Source of the DNA: Thalassotalea eurytherma
Lineage (GTDB): Bacteria > Pseudomonadota > Gammaproteobacteria > Enterobacterales > Alteromonadaceae
DNA: 64,000 nucleotides
NCBI RefSeq assembly: GCF_030161415.1
Contig: NZ_BSSU01000015.1
Span: 1 to 64,000 of the forward strand
Direction of reading: 5' to 3'
In this document: positions 36,467 to 45,495 of the stretch, piece by piece
Numbering within the stretch: the stretch's first letter is position 1
Layout of the letters: each line of letters begins with the position of its first letter
The notes under the pieces: generated by a model
Databases searched by the model: none
The model's input: only the letters and a program-made list of their open reading frames with translations
Told to the model about the DNA's origin: nothing
Position numbers and translations under genes: made by a program

Positions 36467-36652
36467 ATGAATCGAGATAGAGAGCCTAAAGCCAGAGGAA
36501 AAAATACACTTCCTTTAAAAACATGCCCAATATGCTCAAAAGAGTTCAACTGGCGAAAAAAGTGGCAACGAGATTGGCAACATGTCGTTTATTGCTCAAA
36601 ACGTTGCCAACGAAATAAAAGTAGAGATATCGTCAATGTACAACCGCACTGA
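36467..36652 (+). CDS. DUF2256 small zinc-finger-like protein
   Basis: 61 residues from the ATG at 36467 (a TTG directly before it is in frame). Cys pairs in CPICSKEF and [11 protein letters not shown] flank the [11 protein letters not shown] block that defines DUF2256. Such proteins are short, often lie beside cryptochrome/photolyase genes, and have no settled function. It starts 15 bp after the CRY-DASH stop and overlaps the next gene by 17 bp, so the three are likely co-translated. Confidence 0.88.
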   Translation: MNRDREPKARGKNTLPLKTCPICSKEFNWRKKWQRDWQHVVYCSKRCQRNKSRDIVNVQPH

Positions 36653-38213
36653 AAAACTTCGACTGATTCTGGGTGATCAACTTAATGCCGCTCACCCTTG
36701 GTTTCAAGAAGTAGATAAAAACTGTACTTATATTGTTGCAGAGCTTCATCAAGAAGCTACCTATGCCAAACACCACATTCAGAAAATCCAAGCTTTTTTT
36801 TCTGCAATGGCAAACTTTGCTCAAGCACTCACCTCTCGTGGTCATCAAGTTATCTACCTAACGCTAGATGACACAGCTCAATTCGAAGACTTAACTGATT
36901 TATTGCAAAACTATATAGGCAGCCACACAACACAATTTGAGTACCAGCAACCCGATGAGTACCGGCTTTCAGTGCAACTAAAGGAGTTTTGCGTTGGTCT
37001 AAGCAAAAGTAAAATCAAAACGGAGTGTGTTGATAGTTATCACTTTCTATTACCTCATGAAGAATTGAGTAAACATTTTAAGGCGAATACAAGCCATAGA
37101 ATGGAGTTTTTCTATCGATACATGCGAAAACGCTTCAATATTTTAGTCGATGAGAATGATCAGCCTGCTAACGGACAATGGAATTTTGATCAGAAAAATC
37201 GTCAGAAGCTAAAAAAACAAGACTTATCAAGTATTCCATTACCTCTAATATTTTCGAATAACGTAAAGGAGATTAACGAGCGTATTGAACGTCATAATAT
37301 TAAGACAATCGGAAAAAGCTCAAATGAACTTTTGTGGCCAATTAATCGACAGCAGAGCAATGAATTGCTGCATTATTTTTGTAAAAATTTACTATCAAAA
37401 TTTGGTACTTTTCAAGATGCAATGACCCACAAAGCTGACGATGCCATCACAAGAAAACAGTGGAGTTTGTATCATGCAAGGCTATCGTTCTCATTAAATA
37501 GTAAAATGCTTTCGCCACAACATGTAGTCAATACAGTTTTAGACCATTACCAAAAAAACGCTGATGTCAGCATTGAACAAGTAGAAGGGTTTATTCGTCA
37601 AATCATAGGGTGGCGAGAATTTATCAGGGGAATGTATTGGGCCAATATGCCGCACTATACAACAAAGAACCATTTAAACGCTAAAAACAACTTGCCTGAT
37701 TGGTTTTGGACTGCAGATACCAAAATGAACTGTCTACATCATGCCATTAGCCAATCACTTGAATTTGGCTATGCACATCACATCCAAAGATTAATGATCA
37801 CTGGGAATTTTTGTCTAATCGCAGGCATAGCACCCCAGCAAGTAGACACATGGTATTTAGGCATTTATGTCGATGCCATTGAGTGGGTAGAACTGCCCAA
37901 TACGCGAGGAATGAGTCAATTTGCTGATGGTGGCCTGATAGCTTCAAAAGCATACGCGGCTAGTGGTAACTACGTGAACAAAATGAGTGATTATTGCCCC
38001 CAGTGTTTTTATTCAGTAAAGGAAAAGTCTACAGAAAATGCATGCCCATTAAATAGCCTGTATTGGTACTTCATGAACAAGCATCAACCGTTATTTTCAT
38101 CAAACCCAAGACAGGCAATGGTCTATAGAAACTGGCAGAAACTAAACGTAGAGGCTCAGTCTGACATACTAAACCGGGCTCAACATTATCTGAATAATAT
38201 CGACAACTTGTGA
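36636..38213 (+). CDS. Fe-S cluster photolyase/cryptochrome (FeS-BCP, PhrB type)
   Basis: 525 residues from the ATG at 36636; an in-frame upstream ATG at 36582 sits inside DUF2256 and is less likely. N-terminal block [16 protein letters not shown], a FAD domain, and four cysteines for a [4Fe-4S] cluster: one in MNCLHHAI, two in YCPQCFYS, one in NACPLN. Together with [11 protein letters not shown] and [12 protein letters not shown] this identifies the bacterial (6-4) photolyase group represented by Agrobacterium PhrB, which repairs (6-4) photoproducts and carries FAD and a lumazine antenna. Confidence 0.92.
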   Translation: MYNRTEKLRLILGDQLNAAHPWFQEVDKNCTYIVAELHQEATYAKHHIQKIQAFFSAMANFAQALTSRGHQVIYLTLDDTAQFEDLTDLLQNYIGSHTTQFEYQQPDEYRLSVQLKEFCVGLSKSKIKTECVDSYHFLLPHEELSKHFKANTSHRMEFFYRYMRKRFNILVDENDQPANGQWNFDQKNRQKLKKQDLSSIPLPLIFSNNVKEINERIERHNIKTIGKSSNELLWPINRQQSNELLHYFCKNLLSKFGTFQDAMTHKADDAITRKQWSLYHARLSFSLNSKMLSPQHVVNTVLDHYQKNADVSIEQVEGFIRQIIGWREFIRGMYWANMPHYTTKNHLNAKNNLPDWFWTADTKMNCLHHAISQSLEFGYAHHIQRLMITGNFCLIAGIAPQQVDTWYLGIYVDAIEWVELPNTRGMSQFADGGLIASKAYAASGNYVNKMSDYCPQCFYSVKEKSTENACPLNSLYWYFMNKHQPLFSSNPRQAMVYRNWQKLNVEAQSDILNRAQHYLNNIDNL

Positions 38214-38316
38214 GAGGTTTCTACCCAGAAGGGCCAATCAAAATCATCAAATTGTTCGATGCAGTAATTGACATATTAAAGCGGTAATAGCATAGCGCTC
38301 AATGAAAGTGACCCTA

Positions 38317-38583
38317 TCACTTTTTATTTGCCGATGAAAATTTATATTGGCTAGGGCAATGGGAGCGAGAAACATTATTCCCTCTTAATGCAACGTGTTT
38401 CGTCTTGCGCCCTGACACTCTTTTGCGCCAACGGAAAAATGATTTAGGCTTCAACACTTGCCTCATAAAGGTAATAAGCTCTCCTTCATTCAAACCATAC
38501 AATAACGCTATCGCTTCAAATGGTGTTCTATCTTCCCAAGCCATTTCAATGATACGCGACTGTTCATCTAATGAGTACGTCAT
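38317..38583 (-). CDS. DUF2805 (TIGR03643) family protein
   Basis: 88 residues from the ATG at 38583; the frame is open further upstream to 38646 but the extra residues are not family-like. The block LDEQSRIIEMAWEDRTPFEAIALLYGLNEGELITFMR at the start is the hallmark of this small family, followed by a basic tail. It looks like a helix-turn-helix fold. Relatives are often found close to photolyase genes in marine bacteria, as here, convergent with the Fe-S photolyase gene. Function unknown. Confidence 0.8.
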   Translation of the reverse strand: MTYSLDEQSRIIEMAWEDRTPFEAIALLYGLNEGELITFMRQVLKPKSFFRWRKRVSGRKTKHVALRGNNVSRSHCPSQYKFSSANKK

Positions 38584-38781
38584 GTTTACCCTTGTAGCCA
38601 CAATGTTATGTTTACTAATCGTAACCTTGCTACGTTGCACAACCACCTTTAGATCAACAAATGTAACACTATCACACTTATCTCTTATTTATGTTCGTTG
38701 AACGCATTAGTACTTGATTAGATATTCACCACAATCTATTGTCGTAATCGGAACAAAATAACAATTATTTGCGGTGGCAAA

Positions 38782-41700
38782 ATGAAATCACTATTTAAGG
38801 TTGCACTGGCTGCATCCGTATTACTCTCAAGCTCAGCTTTACTCGCTGACGACGATAAATCAATGTTAAAAAGTAGCACCTTCGATGCGCTGAAAATGCG
38901 TAATATTGGTCCTGCTTATATGTCAGGTCGTATTTCTGATATTGCTGTTGATCAAAATAACCCTTCTACATGGTATACAGCGGTTGCTTCTGGCGGCGTT
39001 TGGAAAACAGAAAACGCTGGTACCACATGGGAGCCAATATTTGATAAACAAAAAGTATACTCAACAGGTGATGTAACTATTGATCCAAACAATTCGAATA
39101 TTGTTTGGGTAGGTACTGGTGAAAACAATGGTGGTCGTCACATCAGTTTTGGTGACGGCGTATACAAGTCTTTAGATGGTGGTAAAACATGGAAGAATAT
39201 GGGGCTGAGTGAATCAGAGCGTATTTCAGACATTATTATCCACCCTACTGACTCAAATACTGTTTGGGTTTCTGCACAAGGTCCACTTTGGACAAGTGGT
39301 GGCGAGCGCGGTTTATATAAAACCACTGACGGCGGTGAAACCTGGAAGCAAGTGTTAAAAACTGCTGATAAATGGACAGGCGTAACCTCGCTACTTATCG
39401 ATCCTCGTAACCCTAACAAACTTTATGCTGCAACGTGGTCACGCCAACGCACCGTAGCATCATACGTGGGTACAGGCCCAGGTTCAGGTATTCACACATC
39501 AGATGATGGTGGTGAAACATGGACAGAGTTAAAAACCGGTTTACCGTCAGGCAACATGGGTAAAATTGGTATGGCTATCTCGCCAACTAACCCTGATGTC
39601 GTTTATGCAACCATTGAAATAGACAACCGTAAAGGTGGTTTCTACCGCTCTGAAAATCGCGGCCAAAGTTGGACAAAGATGTCTGACGAAGTTGGTGGCG
39701 GTACAGGCCCTCACTACTATCAAGAAATTTTTGCCGATCTGCATCAATTTGACCGTGTTTATATTGCAAGTAACTACAGTAAAGTGTCTAACGATGGTGG
39801 TAAAACGTGGACACCAATTAGCACTAAACGTAAACACGTAGATGATCACGCTTTCGCCTTCCATCCAACAGATCCTGATTTTGTATTAATCGGTTCTGAT
39901 GGTGGTATTTACATGTCTCATGACCGCATGGAAAACTGGCGTTATATTGCCAACCTACCGCTAACACAGTTCTATAAAGTAGCACCTGATGACGCTACAC
40001 CATTTTACAACGTATATGCTGGCGCTCAGGACAACTCGACACAAGGTGGTCCATCACAAACACGCAGAGCAGAAGGTATTAAAAATAAAGATTGGTACTT
40101 AACGCTAGGCGGTGACGGTCATCAACCCGCAGTTGAGCCAGGTAACCCAGACATTATGTATTCTCAATGGCAACAAGGTAACTTGATGCGTCACGATTTA
40201 AAAACGCGTGAAAATGTTTATGTAAAACCACAGCCATTGCCAGGCGATCCTGCTGAGCGATACAACTGGGATGCACCAATCAATGTATCTGCCCATGATC
40301 CAAAACGTATTTACCACGCGTCACAACGTGTTTGGCGCTCAGACGATCGCGGCGATAGCTGGACAGCAATCTCAGGCGACTTAACCAAAGACGGCAATCG
40401 CATGCATATGCCAATGATGGGGCGAACGTGGTCAGTAGAAGCGGGTTGGGATATTTATGCAATGTCTAACTACCACACTATTGCTAACTTCTCTGAAAGC
40501 CCTGTTGACCCAGACGTACTTTGGGTTGGTACTGACGATGGTTTAATTCAAGTAACAACTGACGGTGGTAAGAACTGGAAAAAAATCGATCTAGCTAAAG
40601 TAAAAGGCGTGCCTGCGACAGCTTATGTTAATGACATTCGTGCTGACTTATATGATCGCGATATCGTTTATGTTGCCTTAGATAACCATAAATATGGTGA
40701 TTTCAAACCTTACTTAATTAAGTCAACAAACTTAGGTAAGAAGTGGACTTCTTTAGCCGATAGCTTACCTGAGAAACACTTAGTTTGGCGTATCGTACAA
40801 GATCACGTAAATAAAGACTTAATGTTCTTAGGTACAGAGTTTGGCATATTCTTCACCGTTGATGGCGGCGATAAATGGCTTGAGCTTAATGGCGGCATGC
40901 CAACTATTTCAACGCGCGATGTGAAAATTCAACGCCGTGAAAATGATTTAGTTGCTGGTACTTTTGGCCGTGGTATATACATCCTTGATGATTACGCTCC
41001 ACTTCGTCAATTAACCGCTAAATCTTTGCAAGAAGACGCATTACTGTTTGCACCAAGTCGTCCTGTTAAATGGTTCCGTATAGACAGAAGCCACGCAAGA
41101 ACAGATGGTGATGACCGTTTTGCTGCGAAAAATCCTGAACATGGCGCTACGTTAACTTACTTCCTAAAAGATAGTTTGCAAACAGCTAAACAAAAGCGTC
41201 AAGCCAAAGAGAAGAAAATGGTTAAGGATAAGAAGTATCCTAAGTACCCTTCTTGGGAAGCAATTGAAGCTGAAAATCAAGAAGCTAAGCCAGCTGTATA
41301 TATTGAGATAAAAGATGCCGATGGCAACTTTGTTAATCGTGTTACAGGTAAAACCAAGAAAGGTTTACATCGCGTAACTTGGGATATGTCATACGCAAGT
41401 GCCAATGCTATTACTAAATCACAACGTTCTCGTGGTGGTTTAATGGCTGCGCCAGGTAAATATACGGCGACGTTATTTAATCGCGTTGGTACAACAATTA
41501 CGCAACTTGCAGAGCCAGTAGAGTTTGAATTAAAAGCAATTTTTGAACACGCCTTACCAAGTTCATCACCATCTGAAGCATTTACGTTTGGTAAAGATGT
41601 AGCTACTGCTCAAAGACGTGCTTCTGCAGCAAATGCTGTACTTGACGAAGTGACTAAAGCTGTTGAAGCATTGCGTACAGCAATCGATCGCACGCCGGGT

Positions 41701-42030
41701 GACGTGTCTGCATTAGAAGTAAGCTACGCATCCATTCAAACTGAAATTAATGAGATCAACAAATCGTTATACGGTCTTGAATCTCGCAACCGCAAAGGCA
41801 CTAAACCTGCAAATGTCAGCAGTCGATTAGGTTATGCGATGTCAGGCATGCGCTCATCTTATGGGCCGACTCAACAGCACCGTGACCAGTTTGCATTTGC
41901 GCTTGAAGGAATTGATTCGGCGACTAAACGTATTAAGGCGCTACAAGAAGACGCAGTTCCTGCACTTCAAAAAGCAATTATCGATGCTGGTGGTCCATGG
42001 ACACAAGGCGCACCGGTGATTCTTGATTAA
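38782..42030 (+). CDS. VPS10/BNR-repeat exported protein
   Basis: 1082 residues with a signal peptide (cut after ALLA, about 22). About ten BNR/sortilin-type repeats (pattern S.DGGKTW, for example at SLDGGKTWKNM, TTDGGETWKQV, SDDGGETWTEL, SNDGGKTWTPI) form a ten-bladed propeller up to about residue 720. A C-terminal part (about 830-1080) with a beta domain and helices follows. Such proteins are named WD40/YVTN/BNR-like or glycosyl hydrolase in databases, but no hydrolase residues can be assigned here. It is likely periplasmic. The role is unknown. Confidence 0.82.
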   Translation: MKSLFKVALAASVLLSSSALLADDDKSMLKSSTFDALKMRNIGPAYMSGRISDIAVDQNNPSTWYTAVASGGVWKTENAGTTWEPIFDKQKVYSTGDVTIDPNNSNIVWVGTGENNGGRHISFGDGVYKSLDGGKTWKNMGLSESERISDIIIHPTDSNTVWVSAQGPLWTSGGERGLYKTTDGGETWKQVLKTADKWTGVTSLLIDPRNPNKLYAATWSRQRTVASYVGTGPGSGIHTSDDGGETWTELKTGLPSGNMGKIGMAISPTNPDVVYATIEIDNRKGGFYRSENRGQSWTKMSDEVGGGTGPHYYQEIFADLHQFDRVYIASNYSKVSNDGGKTWTPISTKRKHVDDHAFAFHPTDPDFVLIGSDGGIYMSHDRMENWRYIANLPLTQFYKVAPDDATPFYNVYAGAQDNSTQGGPSQTRRAEGIKNKDWYLTLGGDGHQPAVEPGNPDIMYSQWQQGNLMRHDLKTRENVYVKPQPLPGDPAERYNWDAPINVSAHDPKRIYHASQRVWRSDDRGDSWTAISGDLTKDGNRMHMPMMGRTWSVEAGWDIYAMSNYHTIANFSESPVDPDVLWVGTDDGLIQVTTDGGKNWKKIDLAKVKGVPATAYVNDIRADLYDRDIVYVALDNHKYGDFKPYLIKSTNLGKKWTSLADSLPEKHLVWRIVQDHVNKDLMFLGTEFGIFFTVDGGDKWLELNGGMPTISTRDVKIQRRENDLVAGTFGRGIYILDDYAPLRQLTAKSLQEDALLFAPSRPVKWFRIDRSHARTDGDDRFAAKNPEHGATLTYFLKDSLQTAKQKRQAKEKKMVKDKKYPKYPSWEAIEAENQEAKPAVYIEIKDADGNFVNRVTGKTKKGLHRVTWDMSYASANAITKSQRSRGGLMAAPGKYTATLFNRVGTTITQLAEPVEFELKAIFEHALPSSSPSEAFTFGKDVATAQRRASAANAVLDEVTKAVEALRTAIDRTPGDVSALEVSYASIQTEINEINKSLYGLESRNRKGTKPANVSSRLGYAMSGMRSSYGPTQQHRDQFAFALEGIDSATKRIKALQEDAVPALQKAIIDAGGPWTQGAPVILD

Positions 42031-42078
42031 GTGTTGAATTAGCTGAACGTTAAATCATTTAAGTTAAATAACAAAAGT

Positions 42079-42109
42079 AAAATGGCACCTCTATAAGGTG
42101 CCATTTTTT
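42079..42109. terminator. Bidirectional rho-independent terminator
   Basis: Stem AAAATGGCACCT/AGGTGCCATTTT with loop CTATA between two convergent genes; A run before and T run after. Confidence 0.92.
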
Positions 42110-42123
42110 ATATTACCTGTGTT

Positions 42124-44211
42124 TTACCAAATACGAACACGTTGGTCTTCAGGAAGGTACAGAGCGTCGCCTGGCTTCACATCAAACGCTTTATACCAGG
42201 CATCATGGTTACGCGGCGCAAGCGCTCTAAATTGACCTGGCGCATGCGTACCTGCACGTAACTGGTTCAACATACTTTGCTCAGTGCGTTTCTCTTTCCA
42301 AACTTGTGCCCAAGCTAAGAAGAAACGCTGATCACCCGTTAACCCATCAATTACTGGCGCTTCTTTACCATTTAAGCTTAATTGGTAGGCATGGTAAGCC
42401 ATTGCTAAACCACCAACATCACCAATATTTTCACCAAGGCTGTTACGACCATTAACGAAATTCTCTGGGATTGGTTCATATTTAGAATATTGCTCAGCTA
42501 GCATATCTGCTTTGCCATCAAACGCTGCACGATCTTCATCTGTCCACCAGTTACGTTGAATACCATTAGCATCTGACTTAGAACCTTGATCATCAAAACC
42601 GTGACCCATTTCATGTCCAATTACCGCGCCAATAGCACCGTAGTTAACAGCAGCATCAGCATTTGGATCGAAGAACGGCGGCTGTAAGATTGCCGCAGGG
42701 AACACAATCTCATTAAATGAGCTGTTGTAGTATGCATTAACACGCTGTGGCGTCATGCCCCAACGATTACGATCTGTAACCTTTAGTTCTTGAGAAACAC
42801 TATCAGCTCGGAAGAACTGACGCATGTTTTGAACATTACCAACAAGATCAGTTTTGCTAATCGTTAAACCATCGAACTCTTGCCACACATCTGGGTAACC
42901 AATTTTGGGGTTAAACGCCGCTAATTTAGCTTTGGCATTCACTTTTGTTTCATCGCCCATCCAATCTAAACCGTCGATACGTTCACCTAGGGCTTTACGC
43001 AAGTTTTCAACTAGCTCAGCCATTTGAGTTTTTGATGACTCAGGGAAATAACGATTTACATAGACTTTACCAATGGCAAAACCTAAAGATTGCGTGCCAG
43101 AAAGCTGAGAAATTGCGCGTTTCCAACGAGGACGCGGTTCTTGTTGACCACGTAACTCTTTACCGTAAAATTCGAAGTTTGTATTGAAAATATCTTCTGA
43201 AAGCATACTTGCGTTGCCGCGAATTGCGTGGAACGTTAAGTAGTCTTTCCAAACATTAATGTCTTCGCTGTTAATCAAACCAATCATCGCTTTAATTGGC
43301 TCAGGCTGAGACATATTTAATTGAGGAACTTGGTAACCTGTTTGTTCAAAGTATAAATCCCAGTTGAAGCCAGGGTACTCACTATTTAAATCAGCACGCT
43401 TAATTTGATTTAATGTTAAGTCACGGTTACGACGCTTTTCACGAGGCCAGTGGCCTTCAGCAAGTTTAGTTTCCAACGCTAAAATCGCTTGAGCACGCTC
43501 AGTACCATTTTCAACACCAGCGAACGCTAATACTTTAGCAATGTGAGCAACGTAAGCCTCACGCGTTTTTACAAAACGCTCACTTTCTTCTAAATAGTAA
43601 GAACGATCTGGTAAACCAATACCACCAGCGCCCATCGACATTTCATACTGGTTAGGGTCTAAACGGTTAAACCACATACCACCACCAATCGGCGAAGAAA
43701 CACCGTTTAACCAAGCATTACCAAATATTTTAGTTAAGTCATCAACAGATTTAGCAGCTGAGATTTCATCTAATGTTGATTGAATTGGGCTAAGGCCTTT
43801 TTTATTAATGGTCTCAACATCCATGAATGCATGATAGAAATCAGCAACCATTTGCTCTTCTGCATTTAAATCACTGCGACTTGTGATGTCATCAATGATC
43901 TCTTTAACTTGCTTTTCACTGCGCTCAGCCAATGCAGTGAAGGCACCAAAACGGGTTTTGTCTGCTGGCATTTCGTAGTTTTTGTACCACGTACCGCTCG
44001 CATACATAAAGAAGTCATCACCTGGTTTAACGTCTAAATCACGTGCTGATAAATCAACACCAAAGCTACCTAACTCAGCTTTACCTTGATTTGCCATGGG
44101 TGCTGGTTGTTCTTGTTTTTGTTCTGCAACTTTTGTTTCCGTTACTTGCTGTTCACCGCAACCGGCAAACAATACGGTGCTCAGTGCAGCAGCAACCAAA
44201 GATTTTTTCAT
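42124..44211 (-). CDS. M13 family metallopeptidase lipoprotein (neprilysin/PepO type)
   Basis: 695 residues from the ATG at 44211; a further in-frame ATG at 44256 would add 15 residues before the signal peptide. Lipobox LFAGC (Cys17). The peptidase M13 N-domain covers about 45-420 and the catalytic domain has HEMGHGFDDQGSK (zinc site) and the ENIGDVGG block with the third ligand. The extreme C-terminus ends VRIW, typical of the family (CxxW in most). It should cleave short peptides outside the inner membrane. It converges on the VPS10 protein gene. Confidence 0.93.
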   Translation of the reverse strand: MKKSLVAAALSTVLFAGCGEQQVTETKVAEQKQEQPAPMANQGKAELGSFGVDLSARDLDVKPGDDFFMYASGTWYKNYEMPADKTRFGAFTALAERSEKQVKEIIDDITSRSDLNAEEQMVADFYHAFMDVETINKKGLSPIQSTLDEISAAKSVDDLTKIFGNAWLNGVSSPIGGGMWFNRLDPNQYEMSMGAGGIGLPDRSYYLEESERFVKTREAYVAHIAKVLAFAGVENGTERAQAILALETKLAEGHWPREKRRNRDLTLNQIKRADLNSEYPGFNWDLYFEQTGYQVPQLNMSQPEPIKAMIGLINSEDINVWKDYLTFHAIRGNASMLSEDIFNTNFEFYGKELRGQQEPRPRWKRAISQLSGTQSLGFAIGKVYVNRYFPESSKTQMAELVENLRKALGERIDGLDWMGDETKVNAKAKLAAFNPKIGYPDVWQEFDGLTISKTDLVGNVQNMRQFFRADSVSQELKVTDRNRWGMTPQRVNAYYNSSFNEIVFPAAILQPPFFDPNADAAVNYGAIGAVIGHEMGHGFDDQGSKSDANGIQRNWWTDEDRAAFDGKADMLAEQYSKYEPIPENFVNGRNSLGENIGDVGGLAMAYHAYQLSLNGKEAPVIDGLTGDQRFFLAWAQVWKEKRTEQSMLNQLRAGTHAPGQFRALAPRNHDAWYKAFDVKPGDALYLPEDQRVRIW

Positions 44212-44617
44212 AATAGATTCCTTAATAAATTTTATTTCTAGCGCATAATTCGCCACTAGTTAACGTTTTTTTAACGAACATCGTAGCAAATAACAACTTT
44301 ATTTAGACTTACGTACAAAAAAACAGGACAGTTTACTTTACACATAAGTCTTTGAATGAGTAACTTTGCCAAAGTTAATCGCTTTTTCTTATTAAAAACC
44401 AAGCAGATATATCCGCTAACTAAGACCAACATAACATAATTACAGAACTTAAAAGAAATAACTCAGGCTAGATTTTTAAAAGTATCTCAACAGTATATTG
44501 TTGTTATCAACATTCAAGCCATGCCATATACCGACGAACAAAAGTAATGGCTTCTTTTATTAAAACCGTTAGTGCGTTAAGTTACGAAAAAGCACTTTAC
44601 ATGTCATAGGTATCAAA
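44212..44617. other. Intergenic region between the M13 peptidase and NRDE genes
   Basis: About 400 bp, AT-rich, holding the divergent promoters. No gene or clear operator seen. Confidence 0.5.
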
Positions 44618-45391
44618 ATGTGCATATTATTTATCGCGGTTAAACAACACCCTCGCTATCCGCTGATTATTGCTGCCAATCGCGACGAGTTTCACGCCCG
44701 CCCGACAGATCCTATGCATTGGTGGCCAACAAAAAGCATGCTTGCCGGAAAAGATCTTCAAGCTAATGGAACCTGGCTTAGCTTTTCAAAATCTGGCCGA
44801 CTCGCTGGTTTAACGAATTATCGACAATTACCGCTCAAAGAAGGCAACTTTGTCAGTCGCGGAGAGCTTCCTTTATTGGCATTGTGTGCGAGTGATCGTG
44901 ATCTTAAAAATTTTTTACAAGCAAAGAGTGAAAACTACCAAGGTTTTAATTTGCTTTTCGGTGATCAAAATACATTGACCTGCTTTGACAGCGTGAGACA
45001 AAAATTTACGCCATTGAGTAGTGGCTTTCACAGTATTTGTAATGGTGCTTTAGACGATGTTTGGCCAAAGATGGCAAAAGGTGAACAGGCACTTGAACAC
45101 TATATTAAGGACCATCATACGGTGACTCATGATGCGTTACTTTCCCTATTGCAAGATACCCAACAAGCACCTGATGAGTTACTGCCTGATACAGGTATTG
45201 GTTTAGCATGGGAAAAGACGTTAAGTGCGATTATGATTCAAGGTGAAGAGTACGGTACACGTTCGTCATGCATTTATACCTTGTCATCGGCAGGCAGAGC
45301 TGAGGTAACCGAAGTCACATACTCGCCTCAAGGGGACATGGTTAATCGCGAAGAGTTTTCTTGGAAAATAGAAAGCAAATCATCTTTTTAG
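44618..45391 (+). CDS. NRDE/TANGO2-family protein
   Basis: 257 residues. It begins with the family signature MCILFIAV, then IIAANRDEFHARPT (the NRDE motif), GKDLQANGTWLSF and GRLAGLTNYR. The catalytic-type Cys2 is placed as in N-terminal nucleophile hydrolases. Animal TANGO2 belongs to this family; bacterial members have no proven reaction that I know of, although heme-related roles have been proposed. It is a single gene with its own terminator. Confidence 0.9.
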   Translation: MCILFIAVKQHPRYPLIIAANRDEFHARPTDPMHWWPTKSMLAGKDLQANGTWLSFSKSGRLAGLTNYRQLPLKEGNFVSRGELPLLALCASDRDLKNFLQAKSENYQGFNLLFGDQNTLTCFDSVRQKFTPLSSGFHSICNGALDDVWPKMAKGEQALEHYIKDHHTVTHDALLSLLQDTQQAPDELLPDTGIGLAWEKTLSAIMIQGEEYGTRSSCIYTLSSAGRAEVTEVTYSPQGDMVNREEFSWKIESKSSF

Positions 45392-45443
45392 GCTATTGTA
45401 CTGGTTGAGAGTGGAGAAGCCTTTCTGTAAGCGTGGGATCGAC

Positions 45444-45479
45444 GTTTGAAAACCCCAGAGTTTACTGAGGTTTTCAAAT
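45444..45479. terminator. Terminator between the NRDE gene and the S9 peptidase gene
   Basis: Imperfect stem TTTGAAAACCCCAG/CTGAGGTTTTCAAA lies between the convergent genes. Confidence 0.75.
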
Positions 45480-45495
45480 TTATCAGGGTAGCGCA

